64,000 nt of DNA from positions 62,001 to 126,000 of the forward strand of contig NZ_BOON01000032.1 in assembly GCF_016863255.1 (NCBI RefSeq), in the 5' to 3' direction. The position numbers were made by a program, and so were the translations under genes. Shown here one piece after another: positions 21,168-30,728 of this stretch (its first letter is position 1; each line of letters begins with the position of its first letter). The notes beneath the pieces were generated by a model that made no database searches, was not told the origin of the DNA, and saw nothing but the letters and a program-made list of their open reading frames with translations. Origin of the DNA: Planosporangium mesophilum (GTDB lineage: Bacteria; Actinomycetota; Actinomycetes; Mycobacteriales; Micromonosporaceae).

Positions 21168-21535
21168 ACGAGGGCGGCGTCGTCGCTGGGGGCTGCCGGC
21201 AGCCCGAGCATGACGTCGACACCGAGGACGCGGAGGATGCGCGCGGCGAACGCGCTGACGGCGGTCAGCCGTAGCCGTACGCCTATCTGTTGGCTGATGC
21301 GCTGGGCAACGACGAGGGTGCCGATGCCCGTCGAATCGATGAATCCAAGGCCACGGAGATCGAGACCGATGGCGGTGATGTCACCGCGATTGAGGAGTGC
21401 GGTGATCGCGGACCGAAGTTGGTCGGCGGTCGCGCAGTCGAGCTCGCCGCGTACCACCACGACGACCTCGCCACGACCGACAGACTCGACTCCGATCCGC
21501 AGCTTCGACTGCTCTGGGGGGACTGCGGTGTCCAT
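21155..21535 (-). CDS. STAS-domain anti-sigma factor antagonist
   Basis: 126-residue STAS protein of the SpoIIAA/RsbV type. It shows the VVVVVRGELDCATADQLRSAI opening and the phosphorylatable serine in LGFIDSTGIGTLVVAQ, after which the family is recognised. No anti-sigma kinase or sigma gene lies beside it, so the partner is elsewhere. It may act with the orphan receiver protein upstream at 21746, which is on the same strand 210 bp away. The final VGAD residues coincide with a 22-bp direct repeat. Confidence 0.9.
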   Translation of the reverse strand: MDTAVPPEQSKLRIGVESVGRGEVVVVVRGELDCATADQLRSAITALLNRGDITAIGLDLRGLGFIDSTGIGTLVVAQRISQQIGVRLRLTAVSAFAARILRVLGVDVMLGLPAAPSDDAALVGAD

Positions 21536-21745
21536 AGTTTGGTCATCCTAGTCACACAGTGGGCGGTAGCGTGAGAGTCGGCGGCGTGCCAATACGGCAT
21601 CGATCGGAGTCGGTGCTCACCCTATTGGTGGCCGCCGATATCCGATCATCCGAAGTGCCGCTTGCCCGTGGCCCGATGCCCGCGTGCGGGGCCGGGTCGA
21701 CCGCTGCGAGAACCTTCCCGAGCCGGCCGGGCTGGTGTCCGACCG

Positions 21746-22150
21746 CTAGGGCGCGACGTCGGACCGCAGGTGCACGTGGTGGCGCCGGGCGTTGGCGAGC
21801 ACGGTCTGAACCTGGCTGGTCAGTTCCTCGGGCGAGACCGGTTTGCGCAGCAGGCGCGCGATCCTGGGTAGCTCGGTCGCGTCGATCTCGGTCCAGCCGC
21901 CGGTCACCGCGATGATGGGAAGGTCCGCGACGGCGGGATCGGCCCTGATCGCGGCGGCCAGTTCCAGACCGGTCATGCCCGGGGTCATGGTGACGTCGGT
22001 GAGCAGGAGATCCGGACGTTGCTGGTGTACCTCGGCCAGGGCGGAGTCGGCGTCCTTGCAGGGCACGACGGAGTGCCCGGCGCGCGTGAGGATGTGCGTG
22101 TACGACTCGAGGAGGTCGCTGTCGCCTTCCGCGATCACCACGCTCGCCAT
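21746..22150 (-). CDS. Single-domain response regulator (receiver)
   Basis: 134-residue CheY-like receiver without output domain. The phospho-acceptor Asp is in DLLLTDVTMTP (near 52), the Thr switch in IIAVTGG and the conserved Lys in RLLRKPVS. The acidic pocket reads AEGDSD rather than the usual DD pair, so metal binding may be slightly altered. It probably relays phosphate for a kinase encoded elsewhere; the STAS gene downstream on the same strand is the only signalling neighbour. Confidence 0.9.
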   Translation of the reverse strand: MASVVIAEGDSDLLESYTHILTRAGHSVVPCKDADSALAEVHQQRPDLLLTDVTMTPGMTGLELAAAIRADPAVADLPIIAVTGGWTEIDATELPRIARLLRKPVSPEELTSQVQTVLANARRHHVHLRSDVAP

Positions 22151-22221
22151 GAACTCTCCCTCGGTCGTTCGGGGGATGGTATCGAAGAAATGACCAGGGC
22201 GCCCGCCCGGTAATCCGTTAC

Positions 22222-22354
22222 CGAAAGTTTTCGACCGTGTCAGTCGGCCGGCGACCTTTGCGGGTCAGGATCGATCCTCCATAGGAGACCGCACGCTTGA
22301 CCTTCGGTGAAGGCATTGACTACCTTCGTTCCAAAGGTTTTCGGAAAGTTTCGG
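22222..22354. promoter_or_regulatory. LacI-type operator palindromes upstream of the GH115 gene
   Basis: CGAAA-gt-TTTCG at 22222-22233 is a perfect inverted repeat, and CGGAAAGTTTCGG at 22342-22354 is a near copy. Read in reverse they fit CGAAACTTTCG, a palindrome reported upstream of streptomycete xylanase genes. The second site is 27 bp before the start codon. No LacI regulator is encoded nearby, so control would be in trans. Confidence 0.5.
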
Positions 22355-22381
22355 ATCGAGCAACCCCGTGGAGATTCCGAA

Positions 22382-25300
22382 ATGAGAAGGTCCGTCTCCG
22401 TCCTCGCCGACGCCCCGGCCCCCGCGTACCCGGGCCGGCCCACGACGACGCTCCGGCGGCTGCTGCTTCCGTTGGTGGCCGTGGCCGCCGCCGCACCCGC
22501 CGTCGCCGTGATCCCGGCGCAGGCGGCAGCGCCGGCCCAGCCGGCCGTGTCCTCCGGCGACCTCGGGCACGACCCGGGGGCGTACATCTCCACGGTCGCC
22601 GCGCCCCTGAGCTTCCCGCTCGTGGCGGCCGGGCGGGCCACGCCGCTCGTGGTCAGCGGGCGCGACCACCCGGGCGTGGTACGGGTCGTGGGCGACCTGC
22701 GCGCCGACCTCAAGCGGGTCACGGGCGTCGAACCCGCCGTCTCCGCGGACCGGATCCCGGCGGGCAGTAGCGACGTCGTGCTCGTCGGCACCATCGGCGC
22801 CAGCCCGCTCGTCGACGACCTCGTGAAGGCCGGGAGACTCGACGTGACCGGCATCGCGGGGAAGTGGGAGACGACGCTGGAGCAGGTCGTGCACAACCCG
22901 TGGCCGGGCGTACGCCGCGCGTTCGTGATCGCCGGCAGCGACCAGCGTGGCACGATCTACGGCGCCTACGACGTCTCCAGGCAGATCGGGGTCTCGCCGT
23001 GGTACTGGTGGGACGACGTACCGGCGCGCCACCAGGACGCGCTCTACGTGCTGCCCGGCCGCCACAGCCAGGGCACGCCGGCGGTCAAGTACCGGGGCTT
23101 CTTCATCAACGACGAGAACCCTGCACTGGGCACCTGGGCGCCCGGCTACTTCGGTCCCGGCAAGGCGCCCGGCTACCCGGGTGGGTTCAACAAGGACTTC
23201 TTCGCCAAGGTCTTCGAGACGATGCTGCGGCTCAAGGCCAACTACCTGTGGCCGGCGGTGTGGGGCCGGGCGTTCGCCGAGGACGACCCCGAGAACCACG
23301 CGACCGCCAAGGCGTACGGCGTGGTGATGGGTACCTCGCACGAGGCGCCGATGATGCGGGGCATCGAGGAGTGGAACCGGCACGCCGTACCCGCGGTCCG
23401 CGACGGCGACGGGAACATCACCAAGCCGGGCAGCGACCCGTACGGCGGAACCGGCGAGTGGAGCTTCCGCCGTAACGGTGAGGCCATCAAGCAGTACTGG
23501 ACCGACGGCGCCGAACGCATGAGGGAACAGGACTTCGAGGGCGTGATAACCCTCGGCATGCGCGGCAACGGCGACGTCGGCCTGCCCGACGGTGACGGCA
23601 TCGATCTGATGCACAACATCATCAGCAGCGAGCGCCAGATCCTTGCCGAGACCGGGCTGATCGGGGCCCCGCAGGTGCAGACCTTGTACAAGGAGGTCCA
23701 GCGGTACTGGGACTCCGGCTACCGGCCACCGGACGACGTCACGGTCGTGTTCTGCGACGACAACTGGGGCAACATGCGCAAGCTGCCGGATGCCAGCCTT
23801 CCCGAGCGCAGCGGCGGCTACGGCATGTACTACCACTTCGACTACGTCGGTGGCGGCCGCAACTACAAGTGGGTCGACACCGTCAACCTGGCCAACACCT
23901 GGGAGCAGTTGAACACGACGTACCGCCACGGCGTCGACCGGCTCTGGGTGGTCAACGTGGGCGACATGAAGAACGAGGAGCTTCCGCTCCAGTTCTTCCT
24001 CGACTACGCCTGGGACCCGAGCCGCTGGCCGATCGAGCGGCTGGGGGAGTGGGAGCGGCGGTACGCGGCGCAGAACTTCGGGCCGCGGTACGCCACCGAG
24101 ATCGCCGACGTGCTCCACGCGTACGGCAGGTTGCAGGCGCGCCGCAAGCCGGAGCTGCTCAACCGGCACATCAGCGTGGACCCCACCAAGGACCTCGCCA
24201 CCGACTCCTCGGCGGTGGTCTACGACGACCAGGGCAACCCGTTCAGCCTGACCGACTACCGGGAGATGAGCCGGGTCACCGAGGAGTGGCGGCGGCTGGC
24301 AGATCGGGCCGACCGGATCGGGCGGTCGCTGCCGCCGGCGTACCAGGACGCCTACTACCAGCTGGTGCTCTACCAGACGAAGGCCACCGCCAACCTGTAC
24401 GCGCTGCGCGAGGCGGAGTTCACCAACATCCTGTACGCCAAGCAGGGGCGCGCGGCCACCAATGACTTCGCCGCCGTCACCGAGGCCCGGTTCGCCGACG
24501 ACCAGGCGATGTCGGACTACTACAACGACACGCTCGCCGGCGGGAAGTGGCGCGGCTTCCAGACCCAGCCGAAGATCGACTACGGCGACGTGGCCCGGTA
24601 CGGGCCGAACGCGCCCTGGCAGCAGCCCGAGCTGAACAACGTGGCCCTGCCCGACGTCATCTTCCCGGCGGTCCAGCGGATCCAGGTCCCGGCCGGCGCC
24701 GAGCTGGGCGTGGCGATCGACGGCTCCGACAAGTGGTGGCCGGCGCAGCCGGCGGCAGCAGCGGAGCCGGCCGCGCAGGAGCCGCCGGTCCTGCCGACGT
24801 TCAGCCCGTACCAGAGCCAGCCGGCGCAGTACCTCGAGGTGTTCAACCGGGGCTCGGCCCCGTTCGACTACACCGTCACGCCGGCGGTGCCGTGGCTGAC
24901 CGCCGACCACGCTCGCGGTCGGGTCGACAAGCAGGTCCGGGTCACCCTCCGGGTGGACTGGAAGCGGGCGCCGAAGGGGACGACGACCGTACCCGTCGTG
25001 GTCTCCGGGCCGAACGGGCGCAGCGTCACGGTCCGGGCCGTCGTGGACAACCCGGCCGGCGCGGCGCCGCGCGGATTCGTCGAGGCCAACGGGTACGTCT
25101 CGATCGAGGCCGAGCACTACACGCGTGCCGTGAACGGCGGCGGGGTCTCCTGGAAGCGCATCCCGGACATCGGCCGGACCGCGTCCGGCATGCAGTCGTC
25201 GCCGGTCACCGCGCCGAGCCGGACGCCGGGCGGCGACAGTCCGCGGCTGGAGTACGCGATGACCCTGACCACGACCGGGCCGGTCACGGTCTGGGCGTAC

Positions 25301-25612
25301 CTGTCGCCCCGTAACAACGTGCATCCGACGGAGGGGCTGCGGTACGCGGTGTCGATCGACGGCGGGGCGCCGCAGATCGTCAACGTCACCACCACCACCG
25401 GCGCCGACGACACCCGGATGAACCGGCAGTGGGAGCGGAACACCTCCGACAACGTCAACCGCACGGCCACCACGCACCTGATCGGTACGCCGGGGGTGCA
25501 CACCCTGAAGTTGTGGATGGTCGACCCGACCGTGGTGGTACAGAAGCTCGTCGTGGACACCGGCGGCCTGAAGCCCAGCTACCTCGGTCCGCCGGAGAGC
25601 CTGCGGCGGTGA
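22382..25612 (+). CDS. Secreted GH115 xylan alpha-1,2-glucuronidase
   Basis: 1076-residue exported glycoside hydrolase. A signal peptide (basic start, hydrophobic LLLPLVAVAAAAPAVAVIPAQA) precedes a GH115 body containing WYWWDDVPARH, RGFFINDENPALGTWAP, LKANYLWPAVWGRAF and GTSHEAPMMRG, blocks characteristic of the family, then C-terminal beta domains with a second BNR/CBM-like module (SIEAEHYTRA onward). It removes 4-O-methylglucuronic acid from glucuronoxylan. ATG 22382 follows GGAG. It stands alone: no other xylanolytic gene is within the window. Xylan-type operators lie upstream. Confidence 0.92.
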   Translation: MRRSVSVLADAPAPAYPGRPTTTLRRLLLPLVAVAAAAPAVAVIPAQAAAPAQPAVSSGDLGHDPGAYISTVAAPLSFPLVAAGRATPLVVSGRDHPGVVRVVGDLRADLKRVTGVEPAVSADRIPAGSSDVVLVGTIGASPLVDDLVKAGRLDVTGIAGKWETTLEQVVHNPWPGVRRAFVIAGSDQRGTIYGAYDVSRQIGVSPWYWWDDVPARHQDALYVLPGRHSQGTPAVKYRGFFINDENPALGTWAPGYFGPGKAPGYPGGFNKDFFAKVFETMLRLKANYLWPAVWGRAFAEDDPENHATAKAYGVVMGTSHEAPMMRGIEEWNRHAVPAVRDGDGNITKPGSDPYGGTGEWSFRRNGEAIKQYWTDGAERMREQDFEGVITLGMRGNGDVGLPDGDGIDLMHNIISSERQILAETGLIGAPQVQTLYKEVQRYWDSGYRPPDDVTVVFCDDNWGNMRKLPDASLPERSGGYGMYYHFDYVGGGRNYKWVDTVNLANTWEQLNTTYRHGVDRLWVVNVGDMKNEELPLQFFLDYAWDPSRWPIERLGEWERRYAAQNFGPRYATEIADVLHAYGRLQARRKPELLNRHISVDPTKDLATDSSAVVYDDQGNPFSLTDYREMSRVTEEWRRLADRADRIGRSLPPAYQDAYYQLVLYQTKATANLYALREAEFTNILYAKQGRAATNDFAAVTEARFADDQAMSDYYNDTLAGGKWRGFQTQPKIDYGDVARYGPNAPWQQPELNNVALPDVIFPAVQRIQVPAGAELGVAIDGSDKWWPAQPAAAAEPAAQEPPVLPTFSPYQSQPAQYLEVFNRGSAPFDYTVTPAVPWLTADHARGRVDKQVRVTLRVDWKRAPKGTTTVPVVVSGPNGRSVTVRAVVDNPAGAAPRGFVEANGYVSIEAEHYTRAVNGGGVSWKRIPDIGRTASGMQSSPVTAPSRTPGGDSPRLEYAMTLTTTGPVTVWAYLSPRNNVHPTEGLRYAVSIDGGAPQIVNVTTTTGADDTRMNRQWERNTSDNVNRTATTHLIGTPGVHTLKLWMVDPTVVVQKLVVDTGGLKPSYLGPPESLRR

Positions 25613-25616
25613 CTCC

Positions 25617-25656
25617 GTTGACGCCCCTCCCCGTGATCACGGGGAGGGGCGTCAAC
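25617..25656. terminator. 40-bp perfect palindrome, bidirectional terminator
   Basis: A 20-bp arm running from GTTGACGCC to CCCCGTGA is followed immediately by its exact complement, centred on GTGATCAC. It separates the convergent GH115 and LysR genes and contains the LysR stop codon, so it can serve both transcripts. Confidence 0.8.
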
Positions 25657-26578
25657 GCAGCAGCTCCACGCCGGACGGGAGGGTGCCGCGCTGCCGGCTC
25701 TCCTCCAGGTACGCGAAGAGCGCGTCGCGCAGCGCCTGGGCGGCGTGCGACAGCGGGGCCTCGCGCCGGTGGGCCAGGGCGATCGTGCGCGGGATGCCCG
25801 GCGGCGCGAGGGGCGTGGAGACCAGCGACGGCCGGCCGGCGAGGACGATGCCGGGGACCACGGCGGCGCCGAGTCCGGCCTCGACGAGGCTGAGGACGGC
25901 GTCCATCTCGCCGCCCTCGACGGTGAACGACGGGGTGAAGCCGGCCCGGCGGCAGGCTTCGAGGGTGGTGTCGCGCAGGTCGTAGCCGGCGCGGAACATC
26001 ACCAGCGGCTGGTCGCGCAGGTCGGTGACGCGCAGCGCGCCGTCCGGGGTGGGCAGCGAGGTGGTGGAGGCGACGACGAGGCTCTCCCGTACCAGCGGCT
26101 CGGTCAGCAGGGCGGGGTCGGCACCGTCGGTGGGCTGCACGATCAGGGCCAGGTCCAGCCCGCCCTGGCCCAGGTTGCGGACCAGGTCCTGCGAGCCGCC
26201 CTCCTCGATGTACAGCTCGATCTCGGGGAACTCGGAGTGGAAGCGGCGCAGCAGCCTCGGTACCAGCGACACGCACAGGCTGGGTGTGGCCCCGAGCCGC
26301 ACCCGGCCCCGGCGCAGCCCGACGAGGTTTCCGACCTCCCGGCGGGCGGTGTCGACGTCGGCGAGGATCCGGATGGCGAGCGGGAGCAGGGTTTCCCCGG
26401 CGGCGGTCAGGACCACGTTTCCCCGCCCGCGCTCGAACAGCGGCGCGCCGAGGTCCGCCTCGAGGCTGTGAATCTGCTTACTCAGAGAAGGCTGCGCGAC
26501 CCCGACCTTTTCGGCGGCTTGAGTGAAATGTCGGGTTTTTGCCACTGCGACGAAGTATCGGAGCTGCTGTAGCTGCAC
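25652..26578 (-). CDS. LysR-family transcriptional regulator
   Basis: 308-residue LysR regulator with an N-terminal winged helix (LRYFVAVAKTRHFTQAAEKVGVAQPSLSKQI in two parts across residues 6-36) and a periplasmic-binding-protein-like effector domain. It is divergent from sdhC, the arrangement usual for this regulator in actinomycetes, and probably controls succinate dehydrogenase expression in response to carbon or oxygen state (inference). The ATG at 26578 is 5 bp from a T-N11-A palindrome, so autoregulation is likely. Confidence 0.92.
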   Translation of the reverse strand: MQLQQLRYFVAVAKTRHFTQAAEKVGVAQPSLSKQIHSLEADLGAPLFERGRGNVVLTAAGETLLPLAIRILADVDTARREVGNLVGLRRGRVRLGATPSLCVSLVPRLLRRFHSEFPEIELYIEEGGSQDLVRNLGQGGLDLALIVQPTDGADPALLTEPLVRESLVVASTTSLPTPDGALRVTDLRDQPLVMFRAGYDLRDTTLEACRRAGFTPSFTVEGGEMDAVLSLVEAGLGAAVVPGIVLAGRPSLVSTPLAPPGIPRTIALAHRREAPLSHAAQALRDALFAYLEESRQRGTLPSGVELLR

Positions 26579-26582
26579 CCAT

Positions 26583-26597
26583 ATAGCCTACGGCTAT
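26583..26597. promoter_or_regulatory. LysR-type binding site
   Basis: ATAGCC-tac-GGCTAT is a perfect 15-bp inverted repeat containing the T-N11-A pattern of LysR boxes (T26584, A26596). It lies between the divergent LysR and sdhC genes. Confidence 0.65.
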
Positions 26598-26655
26598 TGA
26601 CTCTGTGTGTGTCATGCATTGGACGAATCATGAACCAGCTCCTACCGTCGCGTAC

Positions 26656-27354
26656 ATGGCGATCGCGACCGCGCCACGGGTGAAAGCACCACTCCGCACC
26701 ACCGTCGGACAGAAGGTTCTGATGGCGGTGACCGGTGTTCTGCTGGTGCTGTTCCTCGTCGTGCACATGCTGGGCAACTTGAAGATCTTCGTGGGCGCGG
26801 CGGCGTTCGACCACTACGCGCACTGGCTGCGTGACCTCGGCAGCCCGCTGCTGCCGCACACCTGGTACCTGTGGATCCAGCGCGCCGTGCTGACCTTCGC
26901 GGTGGTCGGCCACATCTGGGCCGCCACCTCGCTCGCGCTGCGCGCGAAGGCCGCCCGGCCGGTCAAGTACGCCCACCGAGCCAAGGTCCAGGGCAGCTAC
27001 GCGGCGCGCACGATGCGCTGGGGCGGTGTGATCATCCTGCTCTTCGTGATCTACCACATCCTCGACCTGACCACGGGCAACCTCAACCCGGTCGCGGACA
27101 AGGCGCACCCGTACGCGAACGTCGTCGCCGACTTCGCGCCCGGTCGCTGGTACGTCACGCTCTTCTACACGCTGGCGATCCTCTCGATCGGCTTCCACCT
27201 GCGCCACGGCATCTTCAGCGCGCTGCGCACGCTGGGCCAGCAGACCGAGAAGGGCCAGCGGCGGAACCGGGCCATCGCGCTCGGCGTCGCGGTGGTGCTC
27301 TGCGCCGGCTACCTGTCCGTGCCGTTCGCCGTACTCACGGGATTGGTGAGCTGA
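26656..27354 (+). CDS. sdhC: Succinate dehydrogenase cytochrome b subunit
   Basis: 232-residue membrane anchor with five hydrophobic segments and histidines suited to two haems (VVHMLGN, YAHWL, VVGHIW, VIYHILD, GFHLRHG), i.e. a type B, Bacillus-like fused anchor with no separate SdhD. It passes electrons to menaquinone at the membrane. The ATG at 26656 lacks a clear ribosome site and the transcript may start very near it. It is followed after 1 bp by sdhA. Confidence 0.93.
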   Translation: MAIATAPRVKAPLRTTVGQKVLMAVTGVLLVLFLVVHMLGNLKIFVGAAAFDHYAHWLRDLGSPLLPHTWYLWIQRAVLTFAVVGHIWAATSLALRAKAARPVKYAHRAKVQGSYAARTMRWGGVIILLFVIYHILDLTTGNLNPVADKAHPYANVVADFAPGRWYVTLFYTLAILSIGFHLRHGIFSALRTLGQQTEKGQRRNRAIALGVAVVLCAGYLSVPFAVLTGLVS

Positions 27355-27355
27355 A

Positions 27356-29296
27356 TTGAGCCTGTACACCGAGGGTGAGCCGATCCGGGACACCAAGGCC
27401 CCGGACGGCCCCATCGAGACCCGCTGGGAGCGGCGCCGCTTCTCCGCGAAGCTCGTCAACCCCGCCAACAAGCGCAAGATGACCGTGATCGTGGTCGGCA
27501 CCGGCCTGGCCGGTGGCTCGGCCGCCGCCACGCTCGGCGAGCTCGGCTACCACGTCAAGTCGTACTGCTACCAGGACAGCCCCCGCCGGGCGCACTCGAT
27601 CGCCGCGCAGGGCGGCATCAATGCGGCCAAGAACTACCGCAACGACGGCGACTCGGTCTACCGGCTGTTCTACGACACCGTGAAGGGCGGCGACTTCCGC
27701 GCCCGCGAGTCGAACGTCCACCGGCTCGCCGAGGTATCGGTCAACATCATCGACCAGGCCGTGGCCCAGGGGGTGCCGTTCGCCCGCGAGTACGGCGGCC
27801 TGCTCGACACCCGGTCGTTCGGCGGTACCCAGGTATCCCGGACCTTCTACGCCCGTGGCCAGACAGGCCAGCAGCTGCTGCTGGGCGCGTACCAGGCCCT
27901 GGAGCGCCAGATCGCGGCCGGCAACGTCGAGATGAACGCCCGGCACGAGATGCTGGAGCTGATCATCGTCGACGGCCGGGCCCGCGGCATCGTGGTCCGC
28001 GACCTGGTGACCGGTGAGATCACGACCGAGTTCGCGGACGCCGTGGTGCTCGCCTCCGGCGGGTACGGCAACGTGTTCTTCCTGTCGACCAACGCCAAGG
28101 GCTGCAACGTCACGGCGACGTGGCGGGCGCACCGCAAGGGCGCGCTCTTCGCCAACCCGTGCTACACGCAGATCCACCCGACCTGCATCCCGCAGTCCGG
28201 CGACCACCAGTCGAAGCTCACGCTGATGAGCGAGTCGCTGCGTAACGACGGCCGGGTGTGGGTGCCGAAGCGGGCCGAGGACTGCGGCAAGCCGGCCGCG
28301 GACATCCCGGAGGACGACCGCGACTACTACCTGGAGCGCATCTACCCGGCGTTCGGCAACCTGGTCCCGCGCGACATCGCCTCCCGGGCCGCGAAGAACG
28401 TCTGCGACGAGGGTCGCGGCGTCGGTCCCGGCGGGCTCGGCGTGTACCTGGACTTCGCGGACGCCATCAAGCGGCTGGGCCGCCCGGCCGTCGAGGCGAA
28501 GTACGGCAACCTCTTCGAGATGTACGAGCGGATCACCGGCGAGGACCCGTACCAGGTGCCGATGCGCATCTACCCGGCCGTCCACTACACGATGGGTGGC
28601 CTGTGGGTCGACTACGACCTGCAGTCGACCATCCCCGGCCTGTTCGTGATCGGTGAGGCCAACTTCTCCGACCATGGTGCGAACCGCCTCGGCGCCTCGG
28701 CCCTGATGCAGGGCCTGGCCGACGGCTACTTCGTGCTCCCGAACACGATCGGCGACTACCTGGCCACCGGCTCGTTCGAGAAGGTCGACGCCGGCCACCC
28801 GGCAGCGATCGAGGCGCGCCAGCAGGTCGAGGGCCGGATCGCCAAGCTGCTGTCGATCAAGGGCGACCGGACCGTCGACTCGTTCCACCGCGAACTCGGC
28901 CACATCATGTGGGAGTACTGCGGCATGGAGCGCACCGAGGCCGGGCTGACCAAGGCCATCGAGCTGATCCGCAACCTGCGCGACGAGTTCTGGCAGCGGG
29001 TGCGGGTGCTCGGCGACGGCGAGGGCCTCAACCAGGCCCTGGAGCGGGCCGGCCGGGTGGCCGACTTCTTCGAGCTCGCCGAGCTGATGTGCATCGACGC
29101 GCTGCACCGCGAGGAGTCCTGCGGCGGCCACTTCCGGGCCGAGAGCCAGACCCCCGACGGTGAGGCCCAGCGTGACGACGAGCGCTTCAGCTACGTCGCC
29201 GCCTGGGAGTACGCCGGTACCGGCGAACCGCCGGTGCTGCGCAAGGAAGACCTGAATTTCGAGTACGTCCACCCGAGCCAGCGGAGCTACAAGTGA
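27356..29296 (+). CDS. sdhA: Succinate dehydrogenase/fumarate reductase flavoprotein subunit
   Basis: 646-residue catalytic subunit. It has the FAD-binding [19 protein letters not shown], the covalent FAD histidine in [18 protein letters not shown], the substrate-site HPTCIP and the late NRLGASAL segment. A TTG start at 27356 comes 1 bp after the sdhC stop, with GGTGAG upstream. The order C-A-B and the long N-terminal extension before the FAD fold are typical of the actinobacterial type B enzyme. Confidence 0.95.
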   Translation: MSLYTEGEPIRDTKAPDGPIETRWERRRFSAKLVNPANKRKMTVIVVGTGLAGGSAAATLGELGYHVKSYCYQDSPRRAHSIAAQGGINAAKNYRNDGDSVYRLFYDTVKGGDFRARESNVHRLAEVSVNIIDQAVAQGVPFAREYGGLLDTRSFGGTQVSRTFYARGQTGQQLLLGAYQALERQIAAGNVEMNARHEMLELIIVDGRARGIVVRDLVTGEITTEFADAVVLASGGYGNVFFLSTNAKGCNVTATWRAHRKGALFANPCYTQIHPTCIPQSGDHQSKLTLMSESLRNDGRVWVPKRAEDCGKPAADIPEDDRDYYLERIYPAFGNLVPRDIASRAAKNVCDEGRGVGPGGLGVYLDFADAIKRLGRPAVEAKYGNLFEMYERITGEDPYQVPMRIYPAVHYTMGGLWVDYDLQSTIPGLFVIGEANFSDHGANRLGASALMQGLADGYFVLPNTIGDYLATGSFEKVDAGHPAAIEARQQVEGRIAKLLSIKGDRTVDSFHRELGHIMWEYCGMERTEAGLTKAIELIRNLRDEFWQRVRVLGDGEGLNQALERAGRVADFFELAELMCIDALHREESCGGHFRAESQTPDGEAQRDDERFSYVAAWEYAGTGEPPVLRKEDLNFEYVHPSQRSYK

Positions 29297-30036
29297 ACCT
29301 GACCCTGCGCGTTTGGCGCCAGAAGGGCCCGCAGGACAAGGGCCGGATGGTGAGCTACCAGGTGACCGACGTGTCGCCGGACATGTCCTTCCTGGAGATG
29401 CTCGACATGCTCAACGAGCGGCTGACCCTCGAGGGCGAGGAGCCGGTCGCGTTCGACCACGACTGCCGCGAGGGCATCTGCGGCGCGTGCAGCATGGTCA
29501 TCAACGGCACGGCGCACGGCCCGCAGAAGCTGACCACCACGTGCCAGCTGCACATGCGGACCTTCTCCGACGGCGACACGATCGACATCGAGCCGTGGCG
29601 GGCGAAGGCGTTCCCGGTCATCAAGGACCTGGTCGTCAACCGCGGCGCGTTCGACAAGATCATCCAGGCGGGTGGCTTCATCTCGGCGCCGACCGGTTCC
29701 GCGCCCGAGGCGCACTCGACGCCGGTACCCAAGGCCGACGCCGACGAGGCGTTCGACGCGGCGACCTGCATCGCCTGCGGTGCCTGCGTGGCGGCCTGCC
29801 CGAACGGCTCCGGCATGCTGTTCACCGCCGCGAAGATCACCCACCTGGGCCTGCTGCCCCAGGGCCAGCCCGAGCGGGACTCCCGCGTGGTGAACATGCT
29901 CGCCGCGCACGACGAGGCCGGCTTCGGCGGCTGCACCAACGCCGGTGAGTGCACGGCGGTGTGCCCGAAGGGCATCCCGCTGACCACGATCGGCCGGCTC
30001 AACCGCGACTTCATCAAGGCCAGCGGCAAGCGGTAG
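29293..30036 (+). CDS. sdhB: Succinate dehydrogenase iron-sulfur subunit
   Basis: 247-residue subunit with an N-terminal plant-type 2Fe-2S domain ([11 protein letters not shown], then a fourth Cys in TTCQLH) and a C-terminal ferredoxin-like domain with [14 protein letters not shown] and [16 protein letters not shown] cysteines for the 4Fe-4S and 3Fe-4S clusters. GTG start overlaps the sdhA stop (GTGA). Completes the menaquinone-linked complex II. Confidence 0.95.
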   Translation: MNLTLRVWRQKGPQDKGRMVSYQVTDVSPDMSFLEMLDMLNERLTLEGEEPVAFDHDCREGICGACSMVINGTAHGPQKLTTTCQLHMRTFSDGDTIDIEPWRAKAFPVIKDLVVNRGAFDKIIQAGGFISAPTGSAPEAHSTPVPKADADEAFDAATCIACGACVAACPNGSGMLFTAAKITHLGLLPQGQPERDSRVVNMLAAHDEAGFGGCTNAGECTAVCPKGIPLTTIGRLNRDFIKASGKR

Positions 30037-30075
30037 CAGCAACCGGTCTTGGCCGGGGCGGCGGGTAGCTGTGAT

Positions 30076-30114
30076 CGGTGGCCGGGCAGGTGCCAAGCTC
30101 CTGCCCGGCCACCG
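30076..30114 (+). terminator. Terminator hairpin after sdhCAB
   Basis: Perfect 15-bp stem CGGTGGCCGGGCAGG with CCTGCCCGGCCACCG and a 9-nt loop, 40 bp after the sdhB stop. It also lies just past the end of the convergent DUF1992 gene. Confidence 0.8.
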
Positions 30115-30140
30115 ACCCTGAGGCGGTTCTGGCGCGACAG

Positions 30141-30674
30141 CTATTGCGGCGCGAGATGGTCAGGCGATCCTTCGGACCGCTGGCGCCGGCGGGCGAGCCG
30201 CTGCCACCACCTGGTCGGTCCGGACGAGGGGTTGTCCGTCGTGGGCGCGGTAGGCGCCACGCCAGCCGTGGCGGCTTCCCGCTCGGCGCGCCATTGCCGC
30301 ACGATGCTGTCCGCGTTCGCCGGCCGGACGGTCCACGGGCCCGATGGCGCCCGCAGCCAGTCTGCGACCTGCCGGTTGAGTTCGGCCACGACCTCGCGTA
30401 CGGCCTGCTCTGAGCGCAGGCCGCGGACCGTGTCGGGTAGCTGCTCGATCTGTCTGCGTAGCCGCAGCGGCGTGGGCAACAGCGCGTCGGTGGACACGCC
30501 CTCCCGGCGCAGGTAGTTCTTCACCCACCACAACTCGTCATCCGGCGCTCCCTGCTCGGGCAGGGGCTTGCCGGCGCCGGGCAGGTCGTCGAACGCGCCG
30601 CGATCCGCCGCCTCACGGATCTGTCTGTCGACCCAGGTCTCGAAGTCGATGCCCGGTGGCTTGCGCTCGGCCAT
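30141..30674 (-). CDS. DUF1992 (DnaJ-homologue subfamily C28-like) protein
   Basis: 177-residue soluble protein. The N-terminal ~80 residues match DUF1992: an IDRQI-type helix (WVDRQIREAADRGAFDDLPGAGKPL) followed by DDELWWVKNYLRREGV. The C-terminal half is helical and ends in a basic stretch (RWWQRLARRRQRSEG). Widely conserved in actinomycetes; no biochemical function is established. Convergent with the sdh operon. Confidence 0.88.
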   Translation of the reverse strand: MAERKPPGIDFETWVDRQIREAADRGAFDDLPGAGKPLPEQGAPDDELWWVKNYLRREGVSTDALLPTPLRLRRQIEQLPDTVRGLRSEQAVREVVAELNRQVADWLRAPSGPWTVRPANADSIVRQWRAEREAATAGVAPTAPTTDNPSSGPTRWWQRLARRRQRSEGSPDHLAPQ

Positions 30675-30728
30675 GGTGCGATTATCCCCGACGCTTCGCG
30701 GCGGCGGCCGGTCGCGATGCGGTTCGGG

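Noticed and set aside
22265-25501. A 1078-codon open frame on the minus strand
   Set aside because: It is antisense to the GH115 gene, which carries a signal peptide and family motifs. The minus translation is low-complexity Arg/Val/Gly sequence.
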